This document shows, one piece after another, positions 31,124 through 40,494 of a DNA stretch of 64,000 bases. The stretch spans positions 191,501 through 255,500 of the forward strand of contig CAMXCT020001090.1 of assembly GCA_947184155.2 (NCBI GenBank). Direction: 5' to 3'. How positions within the stretch are numbered: the stretch's first letter is position 1; each line of letters begins with the position of its first letter. Source of the DNA: Cladocopium goreaui (taxonomy: Eukaryota > Sar > Dinophyceae > Suessiales > Symbiodiniaceae). Both the position numbers and the translations under genes were made by a program. Below the pieces are notes generated by a model. That model was not told where the DNA came from, searched no databases, and saw only the letters and a list, made by a program, of their open reading frames with translations.

Positions 31124-31300
31124 AAAGGTGGAGGACCTCCATCCCCCATGTACGGTCGTACCCAGGTTCGGCCGTACAACATCCTATGATGAAGCTGGCC
31201 CCCGTCAATCACCCGACACAAATTGCATCATAGGATGTTGTACGGCCGTACCTGGGTTCGACTGGGCGTAGAAGGTGGAGCATCTCCATCCCCCATGCTC
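31124..31300. repeat. foldback repeat with 39-bp arms flanked by a direct repeat
   Basis: Arms 31153-31191 and 31226-31264 are inverted copies (GGCCGTACAACATCCTATGAT), with about 36 of 39 positions matching and a 34-bp loop. Outside them, AAGGTGGA(N5)CTCCATCCCCCATG occurs as a direct repeat at about 31125 and 31270. The whole could be a small mobile insertion or a stable hairpin. Confidence 0.75.
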
Positions 31301-31346
31301 ATCAGAGTCATTGGCTTGAGATTTTTTTGGCTTCAAGCCCGTCAGT

Positions 31347-31999
31347 TTGCTGGTGATCATGGCGGCTGTGCCCGAAGAAGCTGAGAAGCGGCGTCTCTTT
31401 GCTGCTGCCAGGAAAGCAGCCAAGGATTCCTTGGTCGAGATCGACATCCAGAAGCACTTCTGTGATGTGGTGCGCTCCGGCCTTTTGATGGAAGAGCTGG
31501 AGCATGCTTTCAGTTTCACGCAAACCAATTTGGATGGGCCACTTGAATGCACTGGCTGTTTCGATAAATTATCGCACAGAATATCAAAACATTTGGAATT
31601 GTTGAGACGTTGTCAGGAAACATGCCAAAGGAGAAGGCTGTCCCACCAGACCAGTTGCCGATGTCAAGGGCAAGACTGGTAAAATGACAGTCGGCGGGAG
31701 CTTGGGATACCTGAAGCTCTCAAGTAGAGCTTGCGTCGCGGTGAATCCAAAGAGGATTGAGCTGGCAATGCTTCAGTGGAACAAGAAGCCGATCGATTTG
31801 AATCGTCAGGCCCTCAATTTCATATCGGATTCTTTAGCTGTCATCGATTGCATCATCAGTCATTACAATTGAGTAACTTCTGTCCACGCTGCCAGGAATT
31901 CTGCGGACAATTGAGATCAATGCGGACAATGCAGTTTGGACCACAGATGAGTACAAGGACATGCTCCGATCATCTTCAGATTCCGAGCCAATCACATAG
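31347..31999 (+). CDS. three hypothetical exons
   Basis: Exon 1 (31347-31565) reads MAAVPEEAEKRRLFAAARKA and EIDIQKHFCDVVRSGLL, an alpha-helical region. Exon 2 (31611-31830) reads VVRKHAKGEGCPTRPVADVK, TGKMTVGGSLGYLKLSS and RIELAMLQWNKKPIDL. Exon 3 (31893-31999) reads ILRTIEINADNAVWTTDEYK and DMLRSSSDSEPIT, then a stop. Introns are short and simple in sequence. No known domain. All three share strand and codon style with the following exons, so this probably belongs to a long multi-exon gene. Confidence 0.45.
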
Positions 32000-32169
32000 C
32001 ATCAGTTGAACACTTCAACCAAAATGTCAATCATCAACTTGCGCTGAGTTTGAACTTTGATTCTGAAATTGAAGCTGACCTGAGTCTGAGTCTGACTTTG
32101 AATTCTGCCTTTGATTTGTTCCTGATGATGCGTCTGAGTTTGAAGTCAATGTCTGAATTTGAGCTGGCC

Positions 32170-32820
32170 TGAATGAGTTTTCGTGCCATGAGTGCCTCTG
32201 ATTCATCATGGCTGGAGCTAAGGGTGGCGGCTGCATGCCTGCCGTGCTATTGGCTGAAAGACGAAGAGCACATCATCTACTGGCTCGCTGACTCCTTGAC
32301 TGACGTGGTGTTTTGCCTGTCTCCTCAAGGGACTGGTGCGGACTTCTTGCTCAAGAAGTTCAGCAACTTAGCTGAGCTGGTATGGAATTCTGATCACATC
32401 ATCCATGTGAACATTAGTTGAAAGTATGAAATGTGACGGACCAACTGGCTGGCTGCTTGGCGCATTGTCTAAAAATTGCTTCAGGTGATTACGAAGAAGA
32501 AGAGAAAAAGAGGAACGTGCTAGGAATGTCTGCCCGGGCCAAGTGTTTGGTTCTCCTGGAGCTCACCCAGTCTTTGGGTGACAAAGTGGAGGATGTCGCC
32601 GCAAAGTGCTGACTTGTGAAGATTGGTCTGCCGATACAGTGAAGCGCTACGTGGCGGTTGCTCGGAAGTTAGAGTCGCAGCCGCAGTTGGTCCAGACAAT
32701 CTTGCAGCTGGAGTTTGAGCTGGGGCGTGATTCGGCTCTTGATGGAATCACAGCCTTGCGATCCTTGGTTGGTCTCAACTTAGAGGAGACCGACGCTGTC
32801 TTTGTTGTAACTTGGCTGAT
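32170..32820 (+). CDS. two or three hypothetical exons
   Basis: First exon (32170-32420): MSASDSSWLELRVAAACLPC, YWLKDEEHIIYWLADSLTD and FLLKKFSNLAELVW. Second (32484-32606): DYEEEEKKRNVLGMSARAK and CLVLLELTQSLGDKVEDVA. Third, in a different frame directly after it: CEDWSADTVKRYVAVARKL, ESQPQLVQTILQLEFELGR and DSALDGITALRSLV. The frame change near 32606 has no room for an intron of usual size, so it may be an indel. No domain is recognised. Confidence 0.45.
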
Positions 32821-32924
32821 TTTTAGTGCAGAATTGGATTTCAATCCTTGCGCTGAAAACGTGAAGACTTTGATATTGATTCGTGCTTCAACTTCAATTT
32901 CTGGCTGCCGCGCTGTGTCACTGT

Positions 32925-33510
32925 GCAGGTGAACATCGTGGGGGTGGAGCAAAGATGTGGATTCCGCCGAAAAGGGTCCGTGGTTCCAATGAGACATTGC
33001 AAGGGTAACTTTGACATAGCAGTGCGTCTCAAGTCCATGTTGATCAGGAGGGACCTGTTCAAGCACCTGGCCGGATTGTTCAAAAGATTTGAGTCTGAGA
33101 TCCTCAGCTTCATGGAAGCTTCTTGGTACAAACAGTTCATTGGGAGCCAGCAGGAAGCTGAAGGATGTGTAGAGCAGCCTGAAGATGACGGTGACATGAA
33201 GGTCGAAGTGTCAGCTTTTGCTTCCAAAGGTCCCGTGATAAGGTTTTGCACAAAGTTGGCCAAGGGGCATTTCGAGCTCTCCTTGTGCAAGATTACATTG
33301 GTCATAAGTCGTGTGGGAATTAGGTGTCGGATCGTTCGGGTGAGTTTGAGTGACTCTGAGACTTCAAAGTCAGTATGGGTTTGCTGTTGTGCCCAACCAA
33401 GGAAGGAATCTGTGCCTGGGAAGTCCCTCAACCTGACCAAGGACGATGCCTTGCAGAAGCAGGTGGAAGCCTGCCGTGAGAAGCATGCGACGCTAAGGCT
33501 GAATTTTGTG
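32925..33510 (+). CDS. hypothetical exons
   Basis: The main exon (32925-33340) follows a CAG acceptor and reads VNIVGVEQRCGFRRKGSVVP, NFDIAVRLKSMLIRRDLFK, HLAGLFKRFESEILSFMEAS and an acidic GCVEQPEDDGDMKVEV. A second piece (33390-33505) reads KESVPGKSLNLTKDDALQKQ and VEACREKHATLRLN. Well-formed soluble-protein composition. Family unknown. Confidence 0.5.
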
Positions 33511-33639
33511 ATATTCATATTCACATTCAACATGACCAGTCGTTCAGAACAAATTCATTGCCAATGATTGAAAACATCCACAAAACCCATTGCCAATGAT
33601 TGAACACATCCACAAAACCAATAGTTGACAATGAGAGGA

Positions 33640-34405
33640 TGGCCGTGTGCATGTCGGCTAAGGACAGACTTTCCTCCTGAGCCTCCTGTCACCCAGAAGC
33701 AGTCGATGGTGAGACATGAGTTCTTGGAGGTGACAACGACTGCGGAGATCGAGTCTGATGCCCACTACCTTGAGGAACTGAGCAGGTTTAACATTCAAGC
33801 GACCCAGCACGAGGCTCGAGTGATCCAAGAGCAATTTGGCTTGATTGATCATTTCAAAAAAACATTTGAAATTTAATCCTACGTACTGTGATTTTATGAC
33901 TTTCGACTTGCGATCGTAATGAAGTTTTGTCATGAACATTGCCGCTTTACGCTTTGAGGTACATGGATGCCAGAGTGGAGTGGCTGATTTGGCAGAATGG
34001 TACGGACGGAAGACTTGAGCGGCTCCCTTTGCTTCGGGAAGCTTCTGCGCCGAAGGTGCTGCTGTATGAAGCGCAAAATGATGGCATGATCGACTTCGAA
34101 GAGGTCAAAAAACGCCGCGTGAATGTATTCACGGGTGTGGGCCTGGGAGCCTCAAGCCAAAGGATCGAGAACCTGATGGAGATGTGGGAACGATCCAGCA
34201 AACCTCCACGCCAGAGATGAAGGACAAAAGTTGCCTCTGCATCATGTGCAAGGTGGACAATTTGAAAACGAAGTCTGCCCTCGACATCATCCGCACCAAG
34301 ATCCCCAAGAAGGCAGCCAGCGCGATCATCACGCTTGACCCAGAGCAAACAGACTTGCTGTCCAGGATCAGGCGCGGAAAGCGAGCTTTTGGAATCTTTG
34401 GCTAA
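33640..34405 (+). CDS. hypothetical exons
   Basis: Piece 1 (33650-33876): RTDFPPEPPVTQKQSMVRHE and AEIESDAHYLEELSRFNIQA. Piece 2 (33945-34200): MDARVEWLIWQNGTDGRLER, KVLLYEAQNDGMIDFEEVKK and ENLMEMWERSSKP. Piece 3 (34200-34400), in another frame: KDKSCLCIMCKVDNLKTKS, ALDIIRTKIPKKAASAIITL and SRIRRGKRAF. The CLCIMC pair could bind metal. Part of the same plus-strand series. Confidence 0.45.
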
Positions 34406-34559
34406 AGTTGATGACTAAAATGGTGTTGCCTTTGAACCTTTCTTGGGTAATTATAGTATAGACGGTATAGACGTGGTGGGATGTTACTTTGCAGTTGGAA
34501 CAGTTGTGGATCGATTTCCAAAGACAGCATTCGGTGTCTTACTGGTTTGTGACGCAGTC

Positions 34560-34800
34560 ATGTCCCCAGTAAGGAGCGCACGTGGAGGACAGGCTGGCTT
34601 TGGCCTCGCACAAGGGCTTCGCAACCGCGGCGTCGACCATGAAGCATTTGAAGGCAATCGATACGTTCTTCAATCGGTGGCCTGTGCCCCTCATCCCAAT
34701 TGGCAACTTGAAGGTCTGCAAGGTGGCTGAGTATGACCTCATGTTCAGAGACGACACCACCACGGACCGGCTGCACGAGGAGTGCTTCTGCATGCTGAGT
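34560..34800 (+). CDS. hypothetical exon
   Basis: Frame RLALASHKGFATAASTMKHL, KAIDTFFNRWPVPLIPIGN, LKVCKVAEYDLMFRDDTTT and DRLHEECFCML. It ends where the sequence turns into a TTTGATTTCGATTTTGATT intron. No domain recognised. Confidence 0.45.
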
Positions 34801-34949
34801 CTGGTTTTTTCATTAGGCTTCTATACGAGTCTTGCGTTGTTCCTTGTGTGAGTTTGATTTCGATTTTGATTTGCCGTTGTTTCTTGTGTGATTTTGATTT
34901 TGATGCCGTTTCTTGTGGGATTTCGATTTTGATTTAATTTTGAGTTTGA

Positions 34950-35459
34950 AGGAGATTGGAGAAGAGGGTGAGATGATTGCCACGGACATGGTGGGTGAAG
35001 ACGAGTGCATTCCTTTTCCGCATGAGGCCCACCAGGTGTTGACCCAGGAGATCTTGCACGTCTTCTCAGCAGGAGTTTTGGTTGCTGCGGGGATTAGCAG
35101 CGGGCTGTCTGTCCTTGGTGGCTTGCTTGGTGGTGCCAGGGTGGTCGCAATTTGCAGTTCCAAAAGCCATCAAAAATATGTCCAGAAGAACGTGACCCAA
35201 TGGTTGAAGGAGAAGAAGCTGGTCCACAGTTGCAGCAGTGGGAACAGAAGAAAGGACGTGGTGGCCCGAGCCCAGCGCCCAAGTCAATGGCGTCCCCGTC
35301 CAATCGAAGCAGCCCACCCCCAACTCCGAATGCTGGTGCCGGTGTCAGCGCAAGCGCCAATGGAAGCAGCCCAGGCCCAACTCCGAATGCTGGTGCTGCA
35401 AGTTCCAATGGAGGACCAGGGAGGAGTTTGCTGGGTGCCTTTGGAAATGTTTCGATGTG
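34950..35459 (+). CDS. hypothetical exon(s) with Gly-rich hydrophobic segment and Ser/Pro/Asn tail
   Basis: The first part (34950-35230) reads EIGEEGEMIATDMVGEDECI and FPHEAHQVLTQEILHVFSAG, then a Gly/Ala/Val-rich region VLVAAGISSGLSVLGGLLGG and ICSSKSHQKYVQKNVTQWL. That region is long enough for one membrane helix but is probably a buried core. The second part (35230-35459), in another frame, is low complexity: NRSSPPPTPNAGAGVSAS and GSSPGPTPNAGAASS, ending at a stop. The tail contains two near-identical PTPNAGA units. Confidence 0.45.
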
Positions 35460-35988
35460 AAGCGGCTTCTTGAAAGCCATAGCGTCATGGGTCAGAATGA
35501 ATCAATGTCAGACATTGATTCGCCATTTTGATGCAGAGCATCTTACTCTGCGATATTTGATTTGGCACATGATGTGCGCTGGAGTTTGACCACAAGAGCC
35601 TGGATCTGATCGGATAGGGGAAAACATTCTTGCAGCTGCTGCAGTGTTTTTGAGGATATCACGTCACTATTCAGCCTTAGCAAGTTTCAGAGACTCACTT
35701 TCACTCAGATTTCACTGGGGTCCGTTTTATTTTCACAACCATTGCATTCACATTCAGTTTCAAATTCCGCGCAGCTTTTTGATCGAACGTCTGTCACTTT
35801 GTTTCTGACGGCTTTAGATCTTCTGACGGAAAGCGAGCGCAAGTTGATCAAAAGAGAGGTGGCTTACTTGCACAAGTTGTCTTTTTTACTGGCATCGCTT
35901 GATTTCTATAAAGTTCTAACCTGTCTTCAAAGGTCTTAGACAACCGATTTGAACTTTCCCTTGAGACAATTTGGGTCTTCCCGTAGCA

Positions 35989-36175
35989 TTCTGAGGTCAA
36001 AAAGACTTTGGAAGATGAGGAAAACTCTGAGATTAGTCTGAAGGGCTTGTCAAAGCTGGTGACAGAGAACACCAAGCTGAACTGCGCATCTTGGCTGAAA
36101 GTCAAAGCGTTGGCAAAACCTGCGCCATTGGTTTCCCATCGCAGTAGCCTTCTTGACTTTGTTCTTTCTGGCTGA
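35989..36175 (+). CDS. hypothetical exon
   Basis: Frame SEVKKTLEDEENSEISLKGL, SKLVTENTKLNCASWLKVK and ALAKPAPLVSHRSSLLDFV, then a stop. Helical and charged. A short related-strand piece (35820-35880, LLTESERKLIKREVAYLHK) lies upstream. Unknown family. Confidence 0.4.
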
Positions 36176-36244
36176 GGAAAGTGGGGAAGGCTACGTTGTG
36201 ATGCAGAGAGTTGTTATGAAGCAGCGCTCCGATTCCAGGACTAA

Positions 36245-36545
36245 CACTCCCAAAAGAGAGTCTTGGTTCCGATGTTCAAGAAATGGTTGGTGTGATGGAT
36301 GCGGGCGTAAAATCAGGCGGCGCATGGATGGCAGCGTTCTCTTATGAAATCTTGTAAGTGATGCCTGCCTGATGAATTATCTTCAGTGAGCGATGTTTTC
36401 TTGTGAAAGATTGCATTGATCGAGATAGATCACTCTTTGGGAATTGTGTTGAAAGCACTCCTGAGGCCAGTGGATTGCTGGATAACCCCGGGCGCTCACG
36501 ATGGTGCCAGCGAAGGACTGTCAGTGCACTTTGCAAATTCAAGCA
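36245..36545 (+). CDS. hypothetical exons
   Basis: Piece 1 (36247-36356): LPKESLGSDVQEMVGVMDAG and VKSGGAWMAAFSYEIL, then a stop in simple sequence. Piece 2 (36407-36540): IALIEIDHSLGIVLKALLRP and VDCWITPGAHDGASEGLSVH. Both look like soluble protein. The region 36560-36720 that follows is simple repeat built on CACTCAGATTCAATTTGAGA and is probably intron. Confidence 0.35.
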
Positions 36546-36729
36546 ATTTCACGCTAAAGCCGTCTTGAGATCAGTGTCACACTCAGATTCAATTTGAGAT
36601 CAGTGTCACACTCAGATTCAATTTGAGATCAGAGTCACACTCCGATTCAAATTGATTTGATTCAGTCTCAGTGTCAAATAGCAGCCAAATACACAATGGT
36701 AGTCATTCTATGTCATTCTCAGTCTCATG

Positions 36730-37572
36730 GGTCAAAATCAGTCATTGTCACGAAGAAGGAAATCTTCAAATTCATCCTGCTTTTGGCTTGAAAAACTGCC
36801 ACGCATCAAATGCATTGTGCAGCCAAATAGTCTCAAACTCACAAAGTCCTGCCCATGTCAGCCAGTCATCGGATATTATGATGATGAATAAAGTCACTGG
36901 CATTGAAGATCCTTGGATGATTTGATGTGTATATAGCGAGGCCACCTCTTTCACTCAGACCATGGAAAGGAACTGTTCGTGCCATCGGTGTTTTGCAACT
37001 TTGCAACTAAGGAGTCTGCTTTGATGACGCGGGGTGCATTGATTGCAACTTTATCTGGATTGCAGCTGCGCTTGCATTTTGAAATGTTGAGTATGCTGCA
37101 TCCATCAGCATCATGTCTGTACATGTATTTTTTGGGAACGTGAGAATCCCTTTTGTAGGAGGCCCTTGGCTGGATGTTGTTTGAAACCTCTTCGCCCAAG
37201 GTTGACCGACATCCTTCAAAAGTACAGTGAAATCGCAGTACGCCGCATTGAGACCTTGTTGAATGAACAATGTCTCCATGCCACACACTGACTGGTGATT
37301 CGAAAGCTTTGTTTGTGCCATCCTGAAATAGGAGATGTGATGAAGAACTTGCACGTGTGTAAAAAAGACTCGGAGCATTGTGACGTCTTGACGGCGAAAA
37401 CTGGATATTTACTAGTAGTTACAATTGGGGCCAAGTTTGCAAACCAAGCTTGCTCATGTAAACGAAAGCAAAGTGTTGGCTTGAGTGGTAGACAAGACAG
37501 CCATTGGTGGGCACAGCACTGCAACATGGAGCTTTAGCTAGATGCAGAGCTTTGTGGTAGACAAGACAGCCA
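36730..37572. other. spacer or long intron, nothing recognised
   Basis: Short ORFs on both strands overlap without a clear coding choice. A 38-bp phrase around TTTGTGGTAGACAAGACAGC is duplicated at about 37485 and 37552. No RNA recognised. Confidence 0.3.
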
Positions 37573-39472
37573 TTGATGGACATACAGCACTGCAACATGG
37601 ACGACAGCACCTTGAAACCAGAAGCTCTATCGGAGTGCGCTGCGCCATGTGGTAACATGTGGCGACCGCTCTTTGACATCGAACACCTTCAAAGGTTTGC
37701 GGACGAGATCGCCGACCATCCGCAAGGTGCTGGGAGAGGAGGATTGTGGTGTCCAAAGGAGCTGTCGGAGAAAGCAAGGCTTGAGTACAACTACTTCTTG
37801 AAGGATGGGAAAACGACTGGCAATTGCTGCGTGCAATCCTTCACAGAGAGCGCCATCGAACAAAATGTGCGGCCAATTTGGAAAAAATGAATGAACAAAA
37901 GCGCTGCCAAGACGCAAGGAAGTTGGCCTGTGACTGGGCTTCAAAGAACAAGGAGAAATGAGCTTCCTTGGATTAGGATTGCCAAATCGGATTCTTGGCT
38001 GCTGATTTTTGATTAACTTGTTTTGCTTGAGATGTGATCGGATGTAATGAGCCGATTTGTGCGGCAAAGGAATCCATGTTCACTGCCTGCTCTGCTTGCA
38101 CGTTCCTGAAGAACCTTCTTGACAAGACCCCTCGCAGTGAAACCCAGATCGTGGCTGCGATTCGGAAACGCTTAGGACAGACATTGTATGACATGGTACT
38201 GAAAATCATACTCAGAGTCAAACTCAGCGCAAACCCCACTTATCGAATGCTCACCGCTTCTTTCCAGGAAGGCACTATGCATTCCAGGCAGCCCAAAGGC
38301 TGAGCATTGCACGCTGTCAAGAGATGTGTCGACGGACTGGTGACGAATGGCGCCAAACTCAGCACCCAGAGTCAAACTCCGCACAAACTCAGCACCTTCA
38401 CCATACTTTCCAAAATGAATTTCAATGAGGGTGTCTCAGGTATCTGTCCATCGACAAGTGCGACCAGAACAAGACAATGTTGCCTTGTGTCCATGATCTG
38501 CTTCGCAACTGAAAATATTTGTAAATTCACTTAAAAACATGATCGCAGTGAGTTGTTGCCTTCATTCGTTTTCATTTGTCATTCGTTTTCATTCGTTTTC
38601 GTGCTCGCTCCAGCCAAGGCTGGCCACGCAACTGTTCAAGGGGGATGGCTGCTTTGTTGTTGGGGTGGTGGGCGTTCATTTTGCTGGCCCCAAATGCAGC
38701 GTGGATGCATGATGGTTGCAGCAGCATGTGAAAGCGTGGCCGTTTATTGTGTATGTGTTCTTCATCTGAGGCGAGGATGAATTTTGTTTGACGACGACAC
38801 TGGAAAATGCATCCCATGGCACCGATTCGCAGGCAACCATGTTGACAAGGCAGATTCACAGGACAGCTGCCAAAGAAGGCCGACTTCCAAACTGTTTGTA
38901 CATTGGAGCGGACAACACTCCAAAAGAGACGAAGAATACAACTGTGATTTGTTGGGCCATTTTCTTGTTGGCAAGTCTTCGAGACACTGCGCTGTCGGCC
39001 ATTGAGTTTCCAGTACCCGCTTGTCGGGCACACCCACGGATCGCTCGACCGGTTCTTTTCACGTTTGATCACTGCCTTACGAGGCAGAACGTACTACACA
39101 ATGGAGGAGATGGCGGACATATCGACTTCATGTCTCAAGGCCGTCAGGGTCAACTGGTCTCACCACGGATCCACCTACAATTTTGCTCATCTCAGAAGGC
39201 TCTTTGGCATTGAGGTTCACAGATACCGGAATGTGCACGCATTGCGACTCTATGTTGACTCATCAGGTTTGTGGGTGAAGTGGAAGCAGTATGTTTCGAA
39301 TGAAACTTGGTGCCAGCCGCGTTTGGTGGCTGAGTTTGATCGCCTTGATGTATTCGCAGCTGCAAAGCCTCCCTTGGTGGCTCATGAGTTCGGTGAGTTG
39401 GAGAAAGGCAAGCATCTGCACTTCTTGAACAGGCTTGAGCCTTGGCCTGACTTTTCATCGTTGGCTCCATAG
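37573..39472 (+). pseudogene. DDE-like transposase-like protein, second decayed copy
   Basis: Exons on the plus strand rebuild the same layout as the minus-strand copy at 15-17.6 kb. There is an N-terminal region (LSECAAPCGNMWRPLFDIEH, about 37640), a Cys-pair region (TACSACTFLKNLLDKTPRSE, about 38085) and first acidic motif SIDKCDQNKTMLPC at 38444-38490. The second motif, YIGADNTPKETKN, is at about 38900-38937. The third, LVGHTHGSLDRFFSRL, is at about 39020-39065, followed by a clean 150-residue C-terminal part to a stop at 39472. Between the first and second motifs the frame (FKGDGCFVVGVVGVHFAGPK) is broken by stops. Motifs two and three are in different frames, consistent with one extra T at 39004-39008. 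Confidence 0.6.
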
Positions 39473-39510
39473 AGGTTGTGACAGCAAATCCCTGCACTAT
39501 ATAAACTAAT

Positions 39511-39684
39511 ATGCTGCCGTTTGCCGATGCTAAGGAATCCACGTTGGCTGCATCTGGCCAGTCCCCGCAAGAGCAACTGGCCAAGTTGCGATCAAATGTG
39601 GATGGATTGGATGCCAGCCCATCTCTGGCAACTTGGTCCGCAATTGACCATTTGAATGATTTACCGCACACTGAGTTTGATTGA
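39511..39684 (+). CDS. short exon downstream of the transposase-like protein
   Basis: ATG frame MLPFADAKESTLAASGQSP, QEQLAKLRSNVDGLDASP and SLATWSAIDHLNDLPHTEFD, then a stop: 57 residues. Balanced composition. It follows the stop of the transposase-like part by 38 bp, so it is either a next exon or a very short ORF. Confidence 0.4.
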   Translation: MLPFADAKESTLAASGQSPQEQLAKLRSNVDGLDASPSLATWSAIDHLNDLPHTEFD

Positions 39685-39723
39685 GATGAGTTTCTTGTTT
39701 AGTACTGTCTTGAGTCTTGGGCC

Positions 39724-40494
39724 GTGAGTCTGACATCGAATGACCGGTCTCCGATTAGAATCACTGAGGAACGAATGTTGGCCGATTTGAAATGCGCGCA
39801 TTTGGGGCCATGTCAGCTGGTCAGCCGTGATGCAGAGAGCATGGCAATCCCTGAGGACATCTACTACTCCATTTCCATGGGCGCAGACATTGGGCATTTG
39901 CCACAGGATTCTCTTGTCAGTGTAACGGGATTGCCAGAGAACCGTGAGCCTGCCAAAAAGGCCTACATCCAGCCTGGAAACTTTTGTGTGGTGGCGGGCA
40001 AAGATCGGCTGCCCATAGTTCTGGGAGTTGTGATGGAGCTGGTGCAGTACAATGGTGAGGAGCAGGGCTTGTGTCTTGGCTGAGTGGCTTCTTGTAACGC
40101 TTGTAAGTTGCAAGTTTTGTTTCACAGTTGTACCATTCAACACAAAGCAAACAAGACCAGGTTTGGGTGGTATCATCCACTTCGCACGCCAGAGATGAAC
40201 TTCAAAGCCGGCCGCAAGAAGAAAGTGCTCGACATCTTTGGGAGTTGGGTACCGGCTGATGAAATATCTTTGAACGAAACGGAAGTGCTTCCATCCGTGA
40301 TGCAGCCGGCTGCGAAGATTCTTGTGTGGGATTTTGAGCCTGAGCCCAGTGATGAGGGAAACCAGGGGTCTGTGCTGATCCCTTTTGCTGTCTATGATCA
40401 GCTCATGGGCTTGCACGGAGTTGACATGACAGGGTTGAGCCTTTCTTCAACGAAGAGAGGAAATTTGTTTCGCACGCATCGCTTGATGCAGTGA
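39724..40494 (+). CDS. two C-terminal exons, hypothetical
   Basis: Piece 1 (39730-40055): RITEERMLADLKCAHLGPCQ, LVSRDAESMAIPEDIYYSIS and PAKKAYIQPGNFCVVAGKD. Piece 2 (40150-40494): TRFGWYHPLRTPEMNFKAGR, KKKVLDIFGSWVPADEISLN, KILVWDFEPEPSDEGNQGS and VLIPFAVYDQLMGLHGVDMT, ending at a stop. Both are clean and probably form the C-terminal end of the same transcript as the transposase-like protein. No domain recognised. Confidence 0.5.

Noticed and set aside
39424..39446. Second possible spliced-leader trace (CTTGAGCC on the plus strand)
   Set aside because: Only eight bases match, inside a clean coding frame.
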